This document shows positions 7,922 to 16,416 of a DNA stretch of 26,432 bases, piece by piece (position 1 is the stretch's first letter; every line of letters starts with the position of its first letter). The translations under genes and the position numbers were made by a program. The stretch lies in the IMG/VR virus record IMGVR_UViG_3300004460_000110, positions 1 to 26,432 of that record. One strand, given 5' to 3'. The notes under the pieces were generated by a model, which was given only the letters and a program-made list of their open reading frames with translations, ran no database searches and was not told the origin of the DNA. The stretch comes from a virus.

Positions 7922-9346
7922 TTAATCCTCCTTGAATTTAACGTAGACTGCGTTGCCGACACGGAATGTCCTGAACAATCCGTCCACATCTTTGTACCTT
8001 TTATACACAGTAGGTTTGCTTTTTCCGAGTTGATTAGCGTATCGGTCAAACATATCGTTCTTGAGAACCCATCCATCACCTTTGCCTTCGATTTCTGTTT
8101 GCTTGCAAGCCTTGAATGCATTATTCCATTCATCCTTGCGTGCAATCTTTTCAGCAGCCTTAGCACCAACTTCAACTTCGGACTCAAGCCAAAGGACAAG
8201 TTGTTCATAGACGTCGTACAGAATCTCCGTTGCCATTTCAACGTCATCACCTGTAACAGTCCAATCATCTTCTATACCAATACCATCACGTTCCACTCTC
8301 ATCATAGCAAGATGTGTCGCGAAGATTGTAGTGTAGTTTAGGATGTTAGGGATGAATGAACAAACAACATCACTCAAGTGCTTATCCATACCGCGTACTA
8401 ATGTGTAATATTCTTCGACTGAGGCGAGTAACTGAGGTTCAAACGATGCATCGACGTTAAACATCTCATGCATACAAGCGCGTGCTATTCCTTCTTTACC
8501 TGCGGGTCCGAATGAATGCCAGTCATCTGCTGATACACCTGCAAGGTGTAACAAGCGCGCTTCTGTCTTTTCACGGATGTTAATGAAGTGTTGAGCAATG
8601 TCTTCAAGTGATTGTACTTCTGTTAGTTTATCCTTGAATACACCACCCATTCTTCGCTCTGATACCATCTGTCGCATATCATCACTCCACGGTCGGTAAA
8701 GCAATAACACACGTTGGAAGAGTCCCTTCGTAAGTACATACTCTTTAACACCACTTGGTGGGAAAGAAGTAATCCAAAATGATACGCGGGATTCTGTTTC
8801 CACTTTACCATTCTTCATGTGTTTAGTTAGCGTGTTACTGTGGCTTCCGACGTTATTCATTGCTTGTTGTAGATACAAGATAACTTCTGAAAAGAACTGC
8901 TTAGGGTTTGCTTGCAGAAGAATTGAACCTTCATCGAAGTTCAAACACTTCTTACCTGCGAGTAATCCTTCATTTTGTATAAGTTCGTAACCACCTTCTC
9001 CGTCGCTTACTGAGTCGATAGAACCGATAAGCGCGCTGTCTGTTCCGCTTGTGAACATATCTGTGTCCAGTCCTGCGAGTTTAGCAACTTCACCTGTAAA
9101 CTCCCATGCGATTGTCTTACCTGACCGTGTAGGTTGAATCCAAAATACATGGATTCTTGGGTCAAGTGCAGAAGCCCATACGGGTATTCGCACATAGTCT
9201 ACAAGGGCTTGACCTTGTAAGTAGAAGAAAGAAATCAGACCGGGTACTTCGTTGAAAAACGAAGTCGTCCTGTACCGTTCAAGGTATTCTTTCATCATCG
9301 GGTATTCTTTTACTGCTGTATATTCGTTCCATTGTCTTTGGGGCAT
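7922..9346 (-). CDS. P-loop ATPase with C-terminal winged helix, replicative helicase candidate
   Basis: 474 residues from the Met at 9346, chosen because GGAG lies 8 nt upstream; Met codons at 9361 and 9355 are alternatives. Walker A is QPTRSGKT (about 71-78) and Walker B CLNFDEGSILL (about 134-144). A sensor-like WITSFPP and an arginine-finger-like KGLFQRVLLLY follow, in the order of AAA+ helicases of the MCM or SF3 kind. The last 60 residues (WVLKNDMFDRYANQLGKSKP, then VYKRYKDVDG) look like a winged helix. The window holds primase, polymerase, clamp and loader but no other replicative helicase, so this is the best candidate. The motifs are divergent from classical MCM, and a terminase-like or other ATPase role cannot be excluded. 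Confidence 0.6.
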   Translation of the reverse strand: MPQRQWNEYTAVKEYPMMKEYLERYRTTSFFNEVPGLISFFYLQGQALVDYVRIPVWASALDPRIHVFWIQPTRSGKTIAWEFTGEVAKLAGLDTDMFTSGTDSALIGSIDSVSDGEGGYELIQNEGLLAGKKCLNFDEGSILLQANPKQFFSEVILYLQQAMNNVGSHSNTLTKHMKNGKVETESRVSFWITSFPPSGVKEYVLTKGLFQRVLLLYRPWSDDMRQMVSERRMGGVFKDKLTEVQSLEDIAQHFINIREKTEARLLHLAGVSADDWHSFGPAGKEGIARACMHEMFNVDASFEPQLLASVEEYYTLVRGMDKHLSDVVCSFIPNILNYTTIFATHLAMMRVERDGIGIEDDWTVTGDDVEMATEILYDVYEQLVLWLESEVEVGAKAAEKIARKDEWNNAFKACKQTEIEGKGDGWVLKNDMFDRYANQLGKSKPTVYKRYKDVDGLFRTFRVGNAVYVKFKED

Positions 9347-9433
9347 TTTTTTCATCTCCATTGGGGGGCGGACAACTCTTGGGGTGTGGTGGCTATCCTA
9401 TAACCATTTCTCATTTTCTTATTTATCGCCTTA

Positions 9434-9450
9434 TTATAATAATTATAAAA
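9434..9450 (-). promoter_or_regulatory. AT-rich promoter with inverted repeat, upstream of the ATPase-thermosome operon
   Basis: In the 136-bp gap between the ERCC4 stop and the ATPase start, the - strand reads CCTTTTATAATTATTATAA. It contains a TATA-like TTTATAAT and a perfect 7-bp inverted repeat around one base (9434-9448). A second weaker TATA-like element, GGTTATAGGA, lies at 9396-9405 and would give a shorter leader. This is the only gap of this size in the lower - strand block, so a promoter here is expected. The palindrome on the TATA box could be a repressor site; that is inference. Confidence 0.5.
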
Positions 9451-9482
9451 GGTCTTTATTCTAATTGGCATAATCATAGTAA

Positions 9483-10172
9483 TCATCTCTCTATGCGAAC
9501 TTCTTCTTCGCTTGTCAATACTTTGATAATACGATTGCGCAACACTTTCCCCATACGAGGGACGTCGCGCAAACAATCTCCACAAGCGGCTTCTTCTATG
9601 GAACCGCACGCTTTGATGACAGCATCGACCATTTCAGGACCAATACCGGGAATAGTAAGTAACATATCAGCGCGCACATCATTTGTGCTAACGCGTCGCA
9701 CAGCCTGTGCGCCATGTCTACTTGCTTTTTTGTATGTCTTTTCATGTAATGCAACCATGAATGCTGCCGCTTCTCCTGCATTAGGAGCGCGGTATATGAG
9801 GCATCCAAAATCTGCTACAACGCGACCGAGAAACCCAGTCATTTGCTTGAGTGCTTGACTCATCGTTACAGATGAACCACGAGCATGAGCGCGATGAACG
9901 TAATCTTTTACATCACCCCATATCACTAATCCGTAGTTACCATCGTTGGCGTCCATGTTGTCGAGTTGTCTCATCAGATGACCGTTTCTCATTGAAGAGA
10001 ATAAGTCATCAATACTTTTTGCTTCAATGAGCCAATCACCGCATTTGTAATCTCCATTCACAAGGTTCTCACGCGCAACACTAACTGGTGGGCTTCTTGT
10101 TTTGGCTCGTCGTTCGACTGACGATACAAGAGAACCTCGTTCATTTGTGTCAATAATAAGTGGAGGCTTCAT
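9483..10172 (-). CDS. XPF/ERCC4-family nuclease with helix-hairpin-helix domain
   Basis: 229 residues. The N-terminal half holds the ERCC4 nuclease signature in variant form: LIIDTNERGS near residue 5, NGDYKCGDWLIEAKSIDDL (about 39-57, with the catalytic Glu-x-Lys) and a QLDNM helix. The C-terminal third is a double helix-hairpin-helix (LLTIPGIGPEMVDAVIKACG, then LRDVPRMGKVLRNRI). Archaeal XPF, Hef and viral ERCC4 proteins cut branched DNA such as flaps and forks. The usual ERK triplet is changed to EAK, so activity should be tested. It is the last gene of the replication operon, and its ATG overlaps the previous stop (ATGA). A role in fork or recombination-intermediate processing is inferred. 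Confidence 0.85.
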   Translation of the reverse strand: MKPPLIIDTNERGSLVSSVERRAKTRSPPVSVARENLVNGDYKCGDWLIEAKSIDDLFSSMRNGHLMRQLDNMDANDGNYGLVIWGDVKDYVHRAHARGSSVTMSQALKQMTGFLGRVVADFGCLIYRAPNAGEAAAFMVALHEKTYKKASRHGAQAVRRVSTNDVRADMLLTIPGIGPEMVDAVIKACGSIEEAACGDCLRDVPRMGKVLRNRIIKVLTSEEEVRIER

Positions 10173-10411
10173 TCATTCAACCCCCATATGTTTGTCGAGT
10201 GTGTTCCGCTAATCGTTGATGGTTTCTTGAACGTATCTATCACAATAAAATCAGGGTTCTTTGTAAGAAGGCTTGCTATTTCAGCGGTGGATGGTGTTTG
10301 TCGAGGCCATCTGTCTTTGAATACAAGGATGATACCATCTATTGAAAGGTCGCCTTCTTCGCGCAATGCTGTTTTGATGAATTTAATCAATCTTTTTTTA
10401 CCCATGCGCAT
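10169..10411 (-). CDS. 80-residue winged-helix-like small protein
   Basis: The start at 10411 is chosen because the ATG overlaps the primase stop (TGATG); the longer frame to 10462 would run inside the primase gene. The sequence MRMGKKRLIKFIKTALREEG, then LSIDGIILVFKDRWPR, TPSTAEIASLLTKN and FIVIDTF follows a helix, strand, helix, helix, wing pattern of a winged-helix DNA-binding fold. It lies between primase and ERCC4 nuclease, with ATGA overlap into the latter. It could be a regulator or a replisome accessory protein. I do not recognise a named family. Confidence 0.6.
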   Translation of the reverse strand: MRMGKKRLIKFIKTALREEGDLSIDGIILVFKDRWPRQTPSTAEIASLLTKNPDFIVIDTFKKPSTISGTHSTNIWGLNE

Positions 10412-11487
10412 CACCCTTCGTGGTCTCCCGTCCCATCCCATAATTGACAGCGACCAATACATAGACCCTTTCCTATCAGACTTTCACATCGTTCCATGTA
10501 CCCTGCTTCGACAATCGAACGCAGTTGATACTCAGTAACTCCGGGGTCATAGTCAGCCCATTCAAGAGACCTGATGAAATCATGAAGAGTAAGTATATGC
10601 TTATCTCTCATTTGAACAGTAGTTCGTTGTACAGGAAGAAAGTTTCTCAAGCGCGATGCAAGATAGATAGCCAAACTTGCGCGGCTTATATGCGGCGGGT
10701 TGCTTCCAACTTGACAAGCAGATTCCATAAGACAAGGGAGTATCTTGATACTTCCCATCTTTACAGTATCGAATGTAACAGGGTCTCCTGTAACTCTAAA
10801 CTGTGTCTTCTTGACTTCGCTGATAGGGAGATTCACTCCCTTATGACCGTAGAAGAATGCTGAGTTGCGTGGTTTTTGAGCCATCTCACATATCTCATCC
10901 CAACTAAGTTGGTCAACTTCTTGATGTGACAATGGGATACTCCATCGCATGACGTGCTGTTTAGCGTTGTATGAGTTCGGTACTCTTATGACACGCGCGG
11001 TGTCAAATGGTACAGTTGGGTCCATACAATACAACTCCATGTCTTTCTTCCACTTGTTAATCACTTTCTTACCTGCGGCTTTGATGTGAGACACCTGTGT
11101 TCCGTTGGAAGGGAGGTGTGTCTTATCGAGTGAAACCCATATGTGAAATCCATTACCGCTGAACCAAACACCATGATTGATTTGTTCTTTGAGAAGGTAC
11201 TCTTGAAGACGACTGACTTGATTAACGACTTCATCACCTTCAACTTCAATCATGTTGCTCCCCTTTCGATACTTCTTATCGAAGTCGAGAACGAAGTTCT
11301 TGATGACAGCGGTGTTGTATTCTCCGCGACGCCCGTTAGGTTTCAATGCTCTGAAACCATACACAGACATATACGCGCATTGTGAATTTTGCAGAGATGA
11401 CCAGTAACGCTCAAACTCTGATTGGTCGTTAACGATTTTTCTGAATAGTCCTACTTCTTTAGGGAAATCAAAGTGTAGTGGTTTCAT
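10411..11487 (-). CDS. Archaeo-eukaryotic primase with PriL-type Fe-S domain
   Basis: 358 residues from the ATG at 11487 (AGGT upstream; a TTG at 11493 is the alternative). The PriS-like catalytic half shows NFVLDFDKK near 67-75 (two metal-binding Asp), FSGNGFHIWV near 110-119 (the sGxGxH motif) and VPFDTARVIRVPNSYN near 160-175 (third Asp and Arg). The C-terminal half matches the PriL C-terminal pattern: ILPCLMESACQ, ISRASLAIYLASRL, then YMERCESLIGKGLCIGRCQLW. Its Cys residues could hold a 4Fe-4S cluster. Fused PriS-PriL-CTD primases occur in archaeal plasmids and viruses. It makes the primers for the polymerase encoded two kilobases upstream in the same operon. Confidence 0.88.
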   Translation of the reverse strand: MKPLHFDFPKEVGLFRKIVNDQSEFERYWSSLQNSQCAYMSVYGFRALKPNGRRGEYNTAVIKNFVLDFDKKYRKGSNMIEVEGDEVVNQVSRLQEYLLKEQINHGVWFSGNGFHIWVSLDKTHLPSNGTQVSHIKAAGKKVINKWKKDMELYCMDPTVPFDTARVIRVPNSYNAKQHVMRWSIPLSHQEVDQLSWDEICEMAQKPRNSAFFYGHKGVNLPISEVKKTQFRVTGDPVTFDTVKMGSIKILPCLMESACQVGSNPPHISRASLAIYLASRLRNFLPVQRTTVQMRDKHILTLHDFIRSLEWADYDPGVTEYQLRSIVEAGYMERCESLIGKGLCIGRCQLWDGTGDHEG

Positions 11488-11626
11488 TGTCAAACCTCAT
11501 TCCTGACGTTACAGCAAATTCAACCATTTTATCAATGCAAGAAAAACAGACAGCACGCTTATTGTATCGCATAGCAATACCTCCTTTGTCCCATCCACAT
11601 AGTTCGCATGGTCTTGATTCACTCAT
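11468..11626 (-). CDS. 52-residue zinc-binding mini-protein
   Basis: The start at 11626 is set by an ATGA overlap with the Cas4-like gene; a longer reading to 11656 would overlap it further. The sequence MSESRPCELCGWDKGG, then YNKRAVCFSCIDKMVEF has two CxxC knuckles 14 residues apart, a short treble-clef or zinc-ribbon pattern. The 3' end overlaps the primase start by 20 bp. The function is unknown. Confidence 0.65.
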   Translation of the reverse strand: MSESRPCELCGWDKGGIAMRYNKRAVCFSCIDKMVEFAVTSGMRFDNETTTL

Positions 11627-12543
11627 TCGCTCACCTGTACTGCATACTTCGGACATAACTCAAGTTTATCACAATAAGAGCATGGAGAGAAACGATAGTT
11701 CTCTTTGGCAATAGGGAACTCTTCATCAAGATACATCTTAATCAGTTTCTTCATTCTGTTCTCCATTGCTATTATACCACTTTTGCTTTTTTCAATCATC
11801 CAATGGTCGGCGGAAGAATATCGCCATCCCCAATGCGTAACAGGTCTGTCGATGTTTCTTTCTTGTAAATACGCGCTGTCACAGTTTTCAATAAGGAATT
11901 TGTAGTAAGCCATCTCTCTTCTCATGGAGTCAACTTTGTAATCAGCCCACTTACCTGTCTTCAATTCGTAAAGCATGAGTCCACCGTCAGGTGCTTCAAA
12001 CACACGGTCAATGATACCAACAAACTGAACAGGGACTGTACCGTATCCTTCAATATCCATATCGAGTTTAACTTCAAGTCGTACTTCATTAGCGAGAGGC
12101 ATCAATACATCAGACGCCATCTTGATACGCGCATTTTCAAACTCCATGAGCCAATTCATGTTACGGTAATAATCTTCATGATAGAAAGGGAAGTCTTTGT
12201 TCTCCGCGCGACGGTTTTCTACAATCTCTTTTTCAGTCGGAATCATTTTCTTCAGATATTCTGTCATGTCAGCCTTGTTATTCTTGTATTGTCGAATAGT
12301 CATGATGCGATTTTGCTTCTCAATCTTCTGATAAAACAAGTCGAGTCCATTGTGTACGTCGTCTCCAAGAACAAGGTGCTTAACTAAGCCTTGAGGACGA
12401 GGGTAATTTTGGTCAAGCCACATTTGTTGCGCGCACCAATCAACTGAACCTAATGTTGATTTGCTGATACGGATAATTATTCCTTCTTCTCCCATCTTAG
12501 GAGTCCATGCATAACTTGAGCCGTCTTCATATATCTTCACCAT
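11623..12543 (-). CDS. Cas4/RecB-like PD-(D/E)xK nuclease with Fe-S cysteines
   Basis: 306 residues from the Met at 12543, which overlaps the previous stop (TAATG) behind GGAGG. Motifs of the Cas4/RecB nuclease family appear in order: ISKSTLGSVDWCAQQMW with a lone Cys, GDDVHNGLDLFY (the His motif), FVGIIDRVFEAPDGGLM with the catalytic Asp, LYELKTGKW (the E-x-K motif), a QxxxY-like REMAYYKFLIE, and C-terminal FSPCSYCDKLELCPKYA. The last three Cys with the early one would bind a 4Fe-4S cluster, as in Cas4 and AddB. Such nucleases trim DNA ends. There is no CRISPR array or cas1 in the window, so a role in viral DNA recombination or end processing is more likely than adaptation. Confidence 0.85.
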   Translation of the reverse strand: MVKIYEDGSSYAWTPKMGEEGIIIRISKSTLGSVDWCAQQMWLDQNYPRPQGLVKHLVLGDDVHNGLDLFYQKIEKQNRIMTIRQYKNNKADMTEYLKKMIPTEKEIVENRRAENKDFPFYHEDYYRNMNWLMEFENARIKMASDVLMPLANEVRLEVKLDMDIEGYGTVPVQFVGIIDRVFEAPDGGLMLYELKTGKWADYKVDSMRREMAYYKFLIENCDSAYLQERNIDRPVTHWGWRYSSADHWMIEKSKSGIIAMENRMKKLIKMYLDEEFPIAKENYRFSPCSYCDKLELCPKYAVQVSE

Positions 12544-12698
12544 TATTCTTCCTCCTCTGTTACACATCTTGCGCACAATGACCTCATGTGTGGGTCAGGG
12601 CTTAGTTCATGGTCGCATCGAGGGCAGTAGCAATCGCAACTGTCTGATTCGACGTGTCCGCACATCAATCTATCATCTATTTGTGTTACCATAATCAT
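12543..12698 (-). CDS. 51-residue Cys-rich zinc mini-protein
   Basis: The ATG at 12698 overlaps the previous stop (TGATG) and the TAA overlaps the Cas4-like start (TAATG). The sequence runs MIMVTQIDDRLMCGHVESDS, CDCYCPRCDHE, then LCARCVTEEEE. Seven Cys include CDCYC, CPRC and CARC, enough for one or two zinc sites. The EEEE tail is encoded by the bases that form the GGAGG ribosome-binding site of the next gene. No family is recognised. Confidence 0.65.
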   Translation of the reverse strand: MIMVTQIDDRLMCGHVESDSCDCYCPRCDHELSPDPHMRSLCARCVTEEEE

Positions 12699-13000
12699 CA
12701 CCCATGAAAGGCTCCGCCGCCAACACCTGATTCTCTGTCCATCTCTTTAGAAATTCTGAGTAGCGCAACTTCCTTTGAACGACGTACACTTGCAATGTCA
12801 ACTTTGTAGAGGTCTTCATCATCACCCATGTTAGGGACTGTAATGTTGATAACAGTTGATGAAGGGACGAAAACGTGCCATCCATTGTCTTGTTTGACTC
12901 CGATATATTCACCGAGTAAAGCGTCTCCAAAGAAAAGTTCTCCTGTAACTGTGTGAACTTCTTTACTTCCCGTTTCAAAATATGTTATTGCTGAATTCAT
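12698..13000 (-). CDS. 100-residue hypothetical protein of the replication operon
   Basis: It begins with an ATGA overlap and ends with a TGATG overlap, so the frame is secure. Alternating hydrophobic and polar residues (VTGELFFGDALLGEYIGVKQ, then WHVFVPSSTVINITV) suggest a small beta barrel in residues 15-55, perhaps Sm-like or OB-like. A short helix (SKEVALLRISKEMDRE) and a Gly-rich tail (GVGGGAFHG) follow. No family is recognised. Its place between a coiled-coil protein and Cas4-like nuclease downstream of the polymerase suggests a replication accessory role. Confidence 0.65.
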   Translation of the reverse strand: MNSAITYFETGSKEVHTVTGELFFGDALLGEYIGVKQDNGWHVFVPSSTVINITVPNMGDDEDLYKVDIASVRRSKEVALLRISKEMDRESGVGGGAFHG

Positions 13001-13311
13001 TGTTGTCCCACCATTGTTGGTGCATCTATCTTGTTGATGAAGTAGAGGTCGGGCATCTTACGTCGCAACTCTTCTTGAAGTTCTGCAACCGCGCGGGCAA
13101 TGTTTGCGTTTATTGCGGTGTCATGTTCAAGTGCGGTAATTTCATCATCAAATCTATCAAGACGCTCTTCAACTTCTGAATGTTCGTTCGATAAATTGTT
13201 GACCTTTTCTTCAAGTTCGTTCACTTTCTTCATCAGCATCAAGCGGTCTTCGCTAAGTTCAACTATTCGGGCTTCTAATTTTTCTATTCGTTCTTCGTTT
13301 CTCATGGTCAT
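12997..13311 (-). CDS. 104-residue coiled-coil protein
   Basis: The ATG at 13311 overlaps the polymerase stop (TGATG); a GTG at 13314 is the weaker alternative. Residues 5-80 have heptad spacing of Leu, Ile and Val with Glu, Lys and Arg between them (IEKLEARIVELSEDRLMLMK, KVNELEEKVNNLSN), a clear long coiled coil. The C-terminus PDLYFINKIDAPTMV is not helical. It is probably a dimer or trimer. Its place directly behind DNA polymerase suggests a polymerase or clamp partner, but the fold alone gives no function. Confidence 0.7.
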   Translation of the reverse strand: MTMRNEERIEKLEARIVELSEDRLMLMKKVNELEEKVNNLSNEHSEVEERLDRFDDEITALEHDTAINANIARAVAELQEELRRKMPDLYFINKIDAPTMVGQQ

Positions 13312-15647
13312 CACCAGTAGGTTGCAGGTTTGGGTTTCCCCATAGCGGCTTCAATATCCCAACCTAAGACATTAAAGACTGTGCCAATTTTTTTCTGAAT
13401 AAGTTTCTCGATAATCGCATTCTCATCAAGTTCGTATCCATCGAGTTCATCTGTTTCTCGATACGCGGCATACTTTGTAGGTGGCATCCCTTGAGGGGGG
13501 TGTGACACATAGACGTACTGCACGCTGTCACCGACGACGTACTTGTCATCGTTGTGATTGTTGTAGTATAGTGCGGCTTGCCCTGCGGCAGTCCTCTTTG
13601 AAAGAACACCAATGCGAGTTGATTGTGTTATCTCTTTCATATTATATTCTCCTTTACGGATAGGAAGTACCATCTCAAGAACTGCATTACGCACGTCACC
13701 TTCGGAGGCTCCGGTGCAAACGAGTTCAAGGACAGTTCTTTCAGCACGCTTACTGATAGGTGCTTTACCACTCCCTTTCATCAACTGCGCGTTCTTCCAC
13801 TTACCCTCATCTTCGGGAGGGTAAGAGACAATACCGGCGTATCGGTTTGAGGTTTCCAAATACCAATAATCCATGTAAGCCTCAAGTTCAGCAATCAGTT
13901 TACTGTTACCTGTTTCTTCTTGTACAACAGTTGTTATTCGCGCGGCTAACTTTTCAGCGTCTTCAAGCGGTACTTGAATGAATGCAGAGTCAGTAAATCC
14001 ATAGATGACATTGTATCCCATGTTGGTCGCAACCGTATCAAGTAGTGCAATACATCGACGGCCTTGTGAGAGAATTGTCTCAGCGATGTCGAGGTCTGAC
14101 CAACCGTATCCTGAGTGGGCAGTCATTCCGTATAGTGATGCCATCACTCGCTTTACTGCTGATTGAGTAGTGTTCCATGCGGCACGCTCTTCTTTAGTCT
14201 CAGCGTTGCGCATCTTCTGTTTACATTCATCACGGTATTCAAACAAGTAGTCAACGATTTGAGGGAGTATCCCTTTTTCTCCTTGATACCAATGTGTTCC
14301 GTTCTCCAATGAGATGACATCTTCTCCCGGTCTGTCACGCTTTGTCGTCCAACATAAGTTGAAGCCTGACATGAGTGATGGGTACAACCCTTTGTAATCA
14401 AGTAACGCAACATTCTCATAGAGACCGTTATCCTTCTTGATGAACTCCGCGCCTTTCAGTTTGTCATGAGATGATTGGTATCTTGATGGTGCTTTCAATC
14501 CTGTTCTTCTTGAAATAAGACCGCGCGCAAAGTTTGTGACGTTTGACACGGACTTGAAAGAAACTCCTGTAAGTCGAACCATCTCCATGTAGAAGTCTGT
14601 TACGTTTCTTGACTCGTCGATACCACGAAGGAGGACGGTGTCAAGTAAACAGTAGTCGACGAACTCATCGAAATATTCGTACCATCCATTGTGAACAGTC
14701 ATGCCTTCAATCTCCTCTGTCAACTTTGAGCCGAGTCCGAGTGTTTCAGCAATGGTATTCAACTTGAGGTTAGGTAATTGGCCGCCACCACTATCCTTCC
14801 ATACACGTTCAAAACCTGTACCTGTACTTTCAGGAGCAGATGTATCGAACTGAATTCGACCTGCGATTGGTTGTGCATCGTATCGGTATCGTTCTCCCTT
14901 CTTTGGGTATCGAATAATACCAAGAGGACTTAACTTAGACGCGCTTCCGAATCCATAGATTTTATCAATGCGTTCAATCATGTGAGGTATGTCAAAGAAT
15001 GTTCCTGCATGAGCAATCATCATATCAGGGTCGCGCTCTTGCAAGAATGCAATGAAGCCGTCATACATATCTTTCTCAGAAGAGTACAGATGCAGTATGT
15101 ATTTCTCATCACGAACCTTTCTTTGTAAGAAACTGTATTCAATACCATCATGGTAATCTTTAGAATTAGTTCGCTCATCAGCCCATGCGAACACAACAGG
15201 TTCGTTAAGGTCGGAGTCAATGACAGCAATGACAGTCGTGAACTTATCATCACCTGTATCACATTCAATATCATACCACCACTTGCGCGGCGTCCATTTC
15301 GGCATCTCTTGAAACGTATCTATCATGTACTGGTCTTCAAATCGAACATCTCCTTCGTAGGTCTTAGGAAACATCCTACTCATCTGCATGATGTCGAATG
15401 GACTATCAGACTCAACCTTGAACAGAAGAGTTTTATCAAGTCCTTTGTATCTTACACTTCTGTTTATTCTCGCTGCTGGAAAACTGCGGATGACATTGTG
15501 GATTGTATACTCAGCGGTGCTGATAGGTATGTACAGATATGGTTTGTAATCCTCGACGACGTTTGATACTAAATTACCGTCTCCATCTCGATAGCGAGTG
15601 TAGATTGTTGGTGATTTGTCGTCATGATAGACTGTGTCAATTATCAT
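13311..15647 (-). CDS. Family B DNA polymerase
   Basis: 778 residues from the ATG at 15647, overlapping the clamp gene by 11 bp; an upstream start would enter the clamp gene. The exonuclease domain has Exo I WWYDIECD (123-130), a divergent Exo II AHAGTFFDIP (212-221, without the usual Asn) and Exo III DYCLLDTVL (331-339). The polymerase domain has motif A DYKGLYPSLM (417-426), motif B KRVMASLYG (499-507, Ala for the usual Asn) and motif C YGFTDS (549-554, Phe for the first Asp of DTD). The metal-binding Asp of motif A and second Asp of motif C are kept, so it may be active. It copies the viral genome with the primase, clamp and loader in the same operon. Confidence 0.95.
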   Translation of the reverse strand: MIIDTVYHDDKSPTIYTRYRDGDGNLVSNVVEDYKPYLYIPISTAEYTIHNVIRSFPAARINRSVRYKGLDKTLLFKVESDSPFDIMQMSRMFPKTYEGDVRFEDQYMIDTFQEMPKWTPRKWWYDIECDTGDDKFTTVIAVIDSDLNEPVVFAWADERTNSKDYHDGIEYSFLQRKVRDEKYILHLYSSEKDMYDGFIAFLQERDPDMMIAHAGTFFDIPHMIERIDKIYGFGSASKLSPLGIIRYPKKGERYRYDAQPIAGRIQFDTSAPESTGTGFERVWKDSGGGQLPNLKLNTIAETLGLGSKLTEEIEGMTVHNGWYEYFDEFVDYCLLDTVLLRGIDESRNVTDFYMEMVRLTGVSFKSVSNVTNFARGLISRRTGLKAPSRYQSSHDKLKGAEFIKKDNGLYENVALLDYKGLYPSLMSGFNLCWTTKRDRPGEDVISLENGTHWYQGEKGILPQIVDYLFEYRDECKQKMRNAETKEERAAWNTTQSAVKRVMASLYGMTAHSGYGWSDLDIAETILSQGRRCIALLDTVATNMGYNVIYGFTDSAFIQVPLEDAEKLAARITTVVQEETGNSKLIAELEAYMDYWYLETSNRYAGIVSYPPEDEGKWKNAQLMKGSGKAPISKRAERTVLELVCTGASEGDVRNAVLEMVLPIRKGEYNMKEITQSTRIGVLSKRTAAGQAALYYNNHNDDKYVVGDSVQYVYVSHPPQGMPPTKYAAYRETDELDGYELDENAIIEKLIQKKIGTVFNVLGWDIEAAMGKPKPATYW

Positions 15648-16416
15648 CGTCAACACCTGCTTGATGCTTAAGAACAAGAAGCGCACTCGTATCTTGATTG
15701 TCTAAGACTAAGGCACTCTTCTCTCCCATATGGTATTGAACAACACCGCTTGGCATAATCTTGAGTAGAGATGGTAACAACGAAGAGAAGACTGATTGGC
15801 AATCTATACTTTCATAGGTATCGAGAACTGCAATGACCCTTGTCATTCGCGCACCTCTCGCTTGACCCGCACTTACTATCATCTCAGCGTCTCTGACGGA
15901 GATACGAACAGGCGCGTCTTTAGATGTAACTTTAGTCATCGTTTGAAGTCCATGTAATTCACTCATCATCAGCGCACCGTGAGCCTGTATTGATGCACGT
16001 CCGAGTTTACTCCACGCGTTTCTCTTTGCTTCACTAATTGCTTTCTTCGCTCTATCTACTGATTGGTAAGATAGTATCTCGCGATAAGTTGGTGATGTGT
16101 AAGTGTCTACTCCGTTAGTTATTGTAAGCATACCATCTGATTGTCGAATCCTCGTAGGTTCTGACTTATCGCAAAACTTGAGGAACGCAACAACCTTATC
16201 GAGATTAGGGATGTAAACAGTACCTTGTCGATAATGTTCTCCTGATTCAAATTGATAGATACCTATCGAGTTCGTGAAGTAATGTGTATCCACATCAACT
16301 GAACCTGTCATTCGTAGATTTTGGATGTCACATCGAAGGTCGTTGACACCTTCTCCGAACCCGCCAATAAAAGCGCGCAACGATTCTGTGTCAAATGTTC
16401 CTTGAACAAAACTCAT
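15637..16416 (-). CDS. Sliding-clamp-like protein (probable PCNA)
   Basis: 259 residues, close to the usual 240-260 of PCNA. There is no unmistakable motif. The second half has the alternating pattern of a clamp domain (VRISVRDAEMIVSA; then CQSVFSSLLPSLLKIMPSGV followed by VQYHMGEKSALVL, resembling the C-terminal helix and paired strands of PCNA). The gene sits directly before DNA polymerase B, with an 11-bp overlap, in an operon that also has an RFC small subunit. A clamp loader needs a clamp, so context supports the call. The first half is more divergent. The C-terminus GVDDDN is acidic. Fold comparison would settle it. Confidence 0.55.
   Translation of the reverse strand: MSFVQGTFDTESLRAFIGGFGEGVNDLRCDIQNLRMTGSVDVDTHYFTNSIGIYQFESGEHYRQGTVYIPNLDKVVAFLKFCDKSEPTRIRQSDGMLTITNGVDTYTSPTYREILSYQSVDRAKKAISEAKRNAWSKLGRASIQAHGALMMSELHGLQTMTKVTSKDAPVRISVRDAEMIVSAGQARGARMTRVIAVLDTYESIDCQSVFSSLLPSLLKIMPSGVVQYHMGEKSALVLDNQDTSALLVLKHQAGVDDDN

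Noticed and set aside
9361-9858. 165-residue + strand open frame
   Set aside because: It covers the promoter gap and the antisense of the ERCC4 nuclease, whose motifs make the - strand reading certain.
10391-10400. T run on the + strand as terminator
   Set aside because: It lies inside the coding sequence of the 80-residue winged-helix-like gene (Lys codons on the - strand), in the middle of an operon.
11623-12543. Cas4-like nuclease as sign of a CRISPR system
   Set aside because: No repeat-spacer array and no cas1 or cas2 are seen; Cas4-like nucleases are common as stand-alone viral genes.
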